16,900 nt of DNA from Bacteroidota bacterium (GTDB lineage Bacteria > Bacteroidota > Bacteroidia > Flavobacteriales > Flavobacteriaceae), in assembly GCA_022601215.1 (NCBI GenBank), contig JAHZIZ010000156.1, forward strand, positions 1 through 16,900. The letters are read 5' to 3'. Under the pieces are notes generated by a model. That model made no database searches. It was not told the DNA's origin and saw nothing but the letters and a program-made list of their open reading frames with translations. Made by a program: the position numbers and the translations under genes. Within the stretch, counting starts at the first letter, position 1. Each line of letters begins with the position of its first letter. This document shows, piece after piece, positions 13,639 through 16,900 of this stretch.

Positions 13639-15840
13639 ATGGAAGTTGAAAAGTTCTACTATGACAATAAGATTGTCCGAAAATTTATAGTAGCTACCAT
13701 GATTTGGGGAATTGTGGGTATGAGTATTGGTTTACTCTTAGCCTTCATGTTCATGTTCCCAAATCTAACCGATGGCATTTCATGGCTGAGCTTTGGTAGG
13801 CTGCGCCCGCTACATACCAATGCGGTAATATTTGCTTTCGTTGGGAATGCAATTTTTGCCGGAGTTTATTATTCTTCGCAGCGATTGTTAAAGGCTCGAA
13901 TGTGGAAAGACTGGCTTAGTAATCTTAATTTTTGGGGATGGCAGGCCATTATAGTTGGTGCTGCAATAACCCTTCCTTTAGGATATACAACCTCCAAGGA
14001 GTATGCTGAATTGGAGTGGCCTTTTGATATTGCCATCGCTATAATTTGGGTCGCATTTGGAGCCAATTTAATTGGAACAATAATTAAGAGAAGACAACGA
14101 CATTTGTATGTTGCTATTTGGTTTTATCTAGCCACTTTTGTAACCGTAGCGGTCCTTCATATTGTAAACAGCATAGAGCTGCCCGTTAGTGCCTTAAAAA
14201 GTTACTCTGTCTATGCTGGGGTGCAAGATGCTTTGGTACAGTGGTGGTACGGACATAACGCCGTGGCATTTTTCTTGACCACACCTTTCTTAGGACTCAT
14301 GTATTATTTTGTGCCGAAAGCAGCGAATAGACCTGTATACTCTTATAGACTTTCAATTGTTCACTTCTGGTCATTGATTTTCATTTATATCTGGGCTGGC
14401 CCTCACCATTTATTGTATTCTGCGCTACCAGATTGGGCACAGAATCTTGGGGTAGCTTTTTCCATTATGTTGATTGCACCTTCTTGGGGAGGTATGATTA
14501 ATGGCCTTCTTACCTTGAGAGGGGCTTGGGATAAAGTGCGTACTGATCCAGTCCTTAAATTTATGGTAGTTGCCATTACGGGTTATGGTATGGCCACTTT
14601 TGAAGGGCCAATGCTATCACTCAAGAATGTTAACGCGATAGCCCACTTTAGTGATTGGGTGATCGCTCACGTTCATGTAGGAGCCTTGGCTTGGAATGGA
14701 TTTTTAACCTTTGGGATGGTGTATTGGTTGGTGCCAAAACTCTTCAAAACGAAACTGTATTCCATACGATTGGCCAATTTGCATTTTTGGGTGGGAACCT
14801 TGGGTATTATTATGTATGCGCTACCAATGTATGTGGCTGGTTTTGTGCAAGCTTCCATGTGGAAACAATTTAATCCAGACGGAACATTAACCTATGGTAA
14901 CTTTCTTGAAACGGTAAGTGAAATTATACCTATGTACTGGATGCGAGCTATTGGAGGTAGTCTATTTATAATTGGAGCTTTTATTGCTCTTTATAACGTT
15001 ATAATGACGGCTCGTAAAGGGTCTAAAGTACAGGATGAATTAGCAGAATCTGCTCGTTTAGAGCGTGTTACTAAAAGGCGTACTTCAAAAGAAGGATATC
15101 ATACTTGGTTGGAACGTCGCCCCGTAAAACTGACCATTTTTGCTACCATCGCTATTTTGATTGGAGGTGCAGTACAGATTATTCCTTCTCTCATGGTAGA
15201 TGAATATGTCCCCGTCATATCAAGTGTAAAACCCTATACTCCCTTAGAACTAGAAGGGCGCGATATTTATATAAGTGAAGGGTGTGTGTCTTGTCATTCT
15301 CAAATGATTAGGCCTTTTAGGAGTGAAGTGGAACGTTATGGAGAATACGCTAAAGCTGGAGAATATGTATATGATCATCCCTTTTTATGGGGAAGTAAAC
15401 GTACGGGTCCAGACTTATTAAGAGTGGGAGGTAAGTATAGCGATAACTGGCATTTAAATCATTTTTATGATCCTCAGAGCACATCATCGGGTTCAATTAT
15501 GCCATCTTATAAATGGCTGATCAAAAAAGAGTTAGACAAGTCTTTGACTGAGAAAAAGATGGAAGCTATGGTAAGCCTTGGAGTACCCTATACACAGGAA
15601 GATATTGATAGGGCGCAAGACTGGATGGATGAACAAGGAACTACAATCCAACAGAATTTATACAATGACCCAGATTTCGCAAAAACCTATGAGGCTGATA
15701 AAAAGTACGCTGAAGAAAACGGAGAAGATTTCGTTGAAATGAAAAATAGAAAAGTAGTGGCACTGATTGCCTATTTGCAGCGATTAGGAACTGATATTAA
15801 AGTAAAACAACCTGCTGAAAGTTCAGCTAAAATTGATTAG
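13639..15840 (+). CDS. ccoN: cbb3-type cytochrome c oxidase, fused CcoN-CcoO subunits
   Basis: 733 residues. Residues 1 to about 480 are CcoN, the heme-copper catalytic subunit with about a dozen membrane helices: His59 (low-spin heme), His206 in WWYGHNA and the His256-His257 pair in WAGPHHL (copper B), and His344/His346 in IAHVHVGA (hemes). A linker and one membrane helix (about 498-516) lead to CcoO: heme c motif CVSCH (Cys549, Cys552, His553) and a candidate axial Met621 in SIMPSY. Fused ccoNO is common in Bacteroidota. The complex reduces oxygen to water at the inner membrane with high affinity and pumps protons. The start at 13639 follows ccoS by 5 bases. Ligand roles are assigned by family alignment from memory. 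Confidence 0.96.
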   Translation: MEVEKFYYDNKIVRKFIVATMIWGIVGMSIGLLLAFMFMFPNLTDGISWLSFGRLRPLHTNAVIFAFVGNAIFAGVYYSSQRLLKARMWKDWLSNLNFWGWQAIIVGAAITLPLGYTTSKEYAELEWPFDIAIAIIWVAFGANLIGTIIKRRQRHLYVAIWFYLATFVTVAVLHIVNSIELPVSALKSYSVYAGVQDALVQWWYGHNAVAFFLTTPFLGLMYYFVPKAANRPVYSYRLSIVHFWSLIFIYIWAGPHHLLYSALPDWAQNLGVAFSIMLIAPSWGGMINGLLTLRGAWDKVRTDPVLKFMVVAITGYGMATFEGPMLSLKNVNAIAHFSDWVIAHVHVGALAWNGFLTFGMVYWLVPKLFKTKLYSIRLANLHFWVGTLGIIMYALPMYVAGFVQASMWKQFNPDGTLTYGNFLETVSEIIPMYWMRAIGGSLFIIGAFIALYNVIMTARKGSKVQDELAESARLERVTKRRTSKEGYHTWLERRPVKLTIFATIAILIGGAVQIIPSLMVDEYVPVISSVKPYTPLELEGRDIYISEGCVSCHSQMIRPFRSEVERYGEYAKAGEYVYDHPFLWGSKRTGPDLLRVGGKYSDNWHLNHFYDPQSTSSGSIMPSYKWLIKKELDKSLTEKKMEAMVSLGVPYTQEDIDRAQDWMDEQGTTIQQNLYNDPDFAKTYEADKKYAEENGEDFVEMKNRKVVALIAYLQRLGTDIKVKQPAESSAKID

Positions 15841-15842
15841 AT

Positions 15843-16031
15843 ATGTTGCGATTTATAAAAGGAAACCTAGAGAACATTGACGGGGTTGAAATCTATCCTA
15901 TCATTTCACTATTAATATTCTTTATCTTCTTTGCAGCTCTTTTTTATTGGGTATTTACTACCAAAAAAGAGCACATAAATGAAGTGAGTAATATACCATT
16001 AGATAACGATCAAAACGACCTTCCATTATGA
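15843..16031 (+). CDS. ccoQ: cbb3 oxidase subunit CcoQ
   Basis: 62 residues. A short amphipathic start (MLRFIKGNLENIDGVEIYP) is followed by one membrane helix (about residues 18-38) and a polar tail. Size, helix placement and position between ccoNO and ccoP identify CcoQ, the small subunit that stabilises the complex. It starts 2 bases after the ccoNO stop, and its stop overlaps the ccoP start (ATGA, 16028-16031), indicating translational coupling. Confidence 0.88.
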   Translation: MLRFIKGNLENIDGVEIYPIISLLIFFIFFAALFYWVFTTKKEHINEVSNIPLDNDQNDLPL

Positions 16032-16573
16032 GAACAATCCCATCCTATTTACGCGTTGTAGGCTATACAACTTTCGCATTTTTATTGTTTGAGTTTATAG
16101 TGGATTCAGGAGCTGATTTCGCCGTTGAAAAACACCCAGTCTTATGGGTTGTATTGGTGTTTATCTTTTTCTTTTCCATTGTTGTCGAACTCATTCTAGC
16201 TGCGTTGAAAAACATTTTGTTTCAAAGCTTAACAAAGGAAGGAGAAACACGGTATTTAGAAGCAAAAAAATACCGAAAGGATAACGAATTTGCTTGGCTT
16301 AAAAGGACCTATAAAAAGTTATTGGGAAGCAAACCGGTGGACCAGGAGCACGAAATTATTCTTGATCATAATTATGACGGGATAAAAGAATTGGATAATA
16401 GATTACCGCCATGGTGGGTATATGGGTTTTACGCAACTATTGTTTTTGCTGGAATTTATTTAGCCCGTTATCACGTTTTTGGAGATGCAAATCAAGATCA
16501 GGAATATGAAATAGCTGTTGCCGAGGCAAAACTTGAAATAGAAGAATATAAGAGAACTGCCAAAACTTGGTAG
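16028..16573 (+). CDS. ccoP: cbb3 oxidase subunit CcoP, membrane-anchor part up to an apparent frameshift
   Basis: 181 residues in frame from the ATG at 16028. Two membrane helices are seen (about 35-61, VLWVVLVFIFFFSIVVELIL; and about 130-149, WWVYGFYATIVFAGIYLA), with the CcoP signature YDGIKELDNRLPPWW before the second. The frame then stops at TAG 16571-16573, just where the linker to the cytochrome c domain should continue. The missing domain is intact downstream in another frame. Adding one A to the AAAA run at 16562-16565 would restore AKNLVDVTTVTLL across the junction. CcoP normally takes electrons from cytochrome c or a bc1-type donor and passes them to CcoO. Confidence 0.9.
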   Translation: MRTIPSYLRVVGYTTFAFLLFEFIVDSGADFAVEKHPVLWVVLVFIFFFSIVVELILAALKNILFQSLTKEGETRYLEAKKYRKDNEFAWLKRTYKKLLGSKPVDQEHEIILDHNYDGIKELDNRLPPWWVYGFYATIVFAGIYLARYHVFGDANQDQEYEIAVAEAKLEIEEYKRTAKTW

Positions 16574-16900
16574 ATGTGACTACCGTGACTTTGTTAACAG
16601 AGTCATCCGACTTAAGCGCAGGTAAAAACATATTCACTCAAAATTGCGTGGCTTGTCACAAGGCTGATGGAGGAGGAGGAATTGGGCCTAACTTGACAGA
16701 CGAATATTGGATTTTGGGCGGTGGAATTAAAGATGTATTTCAAACCATTTCTGAAGGTGGAAGGGACGGTAAAGGAATGGTGTCATGGAAGAGTGAATTA
16801 AAGCCTCTTGAAATGGCACAAGTAGCGAGTTATGTTTTGCAATTCCAGGGAACGATCCCAGCTGAGCCAAAAGCTGCAGAAGGAGAAATTTGGATCAATC
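16570..16900 (+). pseudogene. ccoP: ccoP cytochrome c domain, in the frame shifted from the anchor part (3' end outside window)
   Basis: From 16570 the frame reads VDVTTVTLLTESSDLSAGKN, then heme c motif CVACH (codons from 16645), GIGPNLTDEYWI, and a Met ligand candidate in GKGMVSWK, continuing open to the window edge. This is the single cytochrome c domain expected of a Bacteroidota CcoP. It has no start codon with a signal peptide or membrane anchor of its own, so it could not reach the periplasm as a separate protein. It is therefore the second part of ccoP, split from it by a one-base loss near 16562-16565. Whether the loss is real or an error in the sequence cannot be decided here. Confidence 0.85.

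Noticed and set aside
16556..16573. Programmed -1 ribosomal frameshift in ccoP
   Set aside because: The zero frame reads GCC AAA ACT TGG, which is not an X-XXY-YYZ slippery heptamer, and no clear stem-loop follows. A run of four A is also short for transcriptional slippage. A lost base is simpler.

Overview
The window looks like chromosome of a Bacteroidota member, most likely a flavobacterium (family Flavobacteriaceae). The DNA is AT-rich, Shine-Dalgarno sequences are weak, promoters fit the Bacteroidota -7 element TAnnTTTG, cbb3 oxidase subunits CcoN and CcoO are fused in one ORF, and there is an array of two-domain universal stress proteins (USPs). No species can be named from the sequence alone.

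Layout, left to right. (1) Positions 1-329: the C-terminal, DNA-binding end of a Crp/Fnr-family regulator. (2) 393-4797: five USP genes in a row on the + strand, in three transcription units. The third unit continues through a baeRF-like protein, an ATP-cone/PD-(D/E)xK nuclease-fold fusion and a beta-CASP metallo-beta-lactamase RNase (to 7449). (3) 7575-9663: a helical protein of unknown function, a lipoprotein and an LdhA-type D-lactate dehydrogenase. (4) 9667-10494 on the - strand: a sixth USP, divergent from a small DUF2892 membrane protein (10611-10808). (5) 10907 to the right edge: the cbb3 oxidase region ccoI, ccoS, ccoNO, ccoQ, ccoP. ccoP carries an apparent one-base deletion near 16562-16565 and runs off the window.

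The main result is regulatory. Seven intergenic dyads fit TGA[C/T]-N4-[A/G]TCA, an Fnr/Crp-type half-site arrangement. One lies ahead of every transcription unit seen here, and one is shared by a divergent pair. In seven of the eight promoter directions the distance from the dyad to the end of a TAnnTTTG-like element is exactly 43 bp; in the eighth it is 42 bp. This puts the dyad centre near -41, the class II activator position. The adjacent Crp/Fnr protein keeps the Glu and Arg of the recognition helix that read the TGA core in CRP and FNR. The window therefore reads as one oxygen-limitation regulon: a high-affinity oxidase and its copper ATPase, fermentative lactate production, six USPs, and a set of RNA/nucleotide-related proteins. 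It resembles in concept the DosR or ANR regulons with their many USPs. That functional reading is inference; the dyads and their spacing are directly visible.

No tRNA, rRNA, insertion sequence, CRISPR array or convincing intrinsic terminator was seen. No gene-free stretch exceeds 130 bases.
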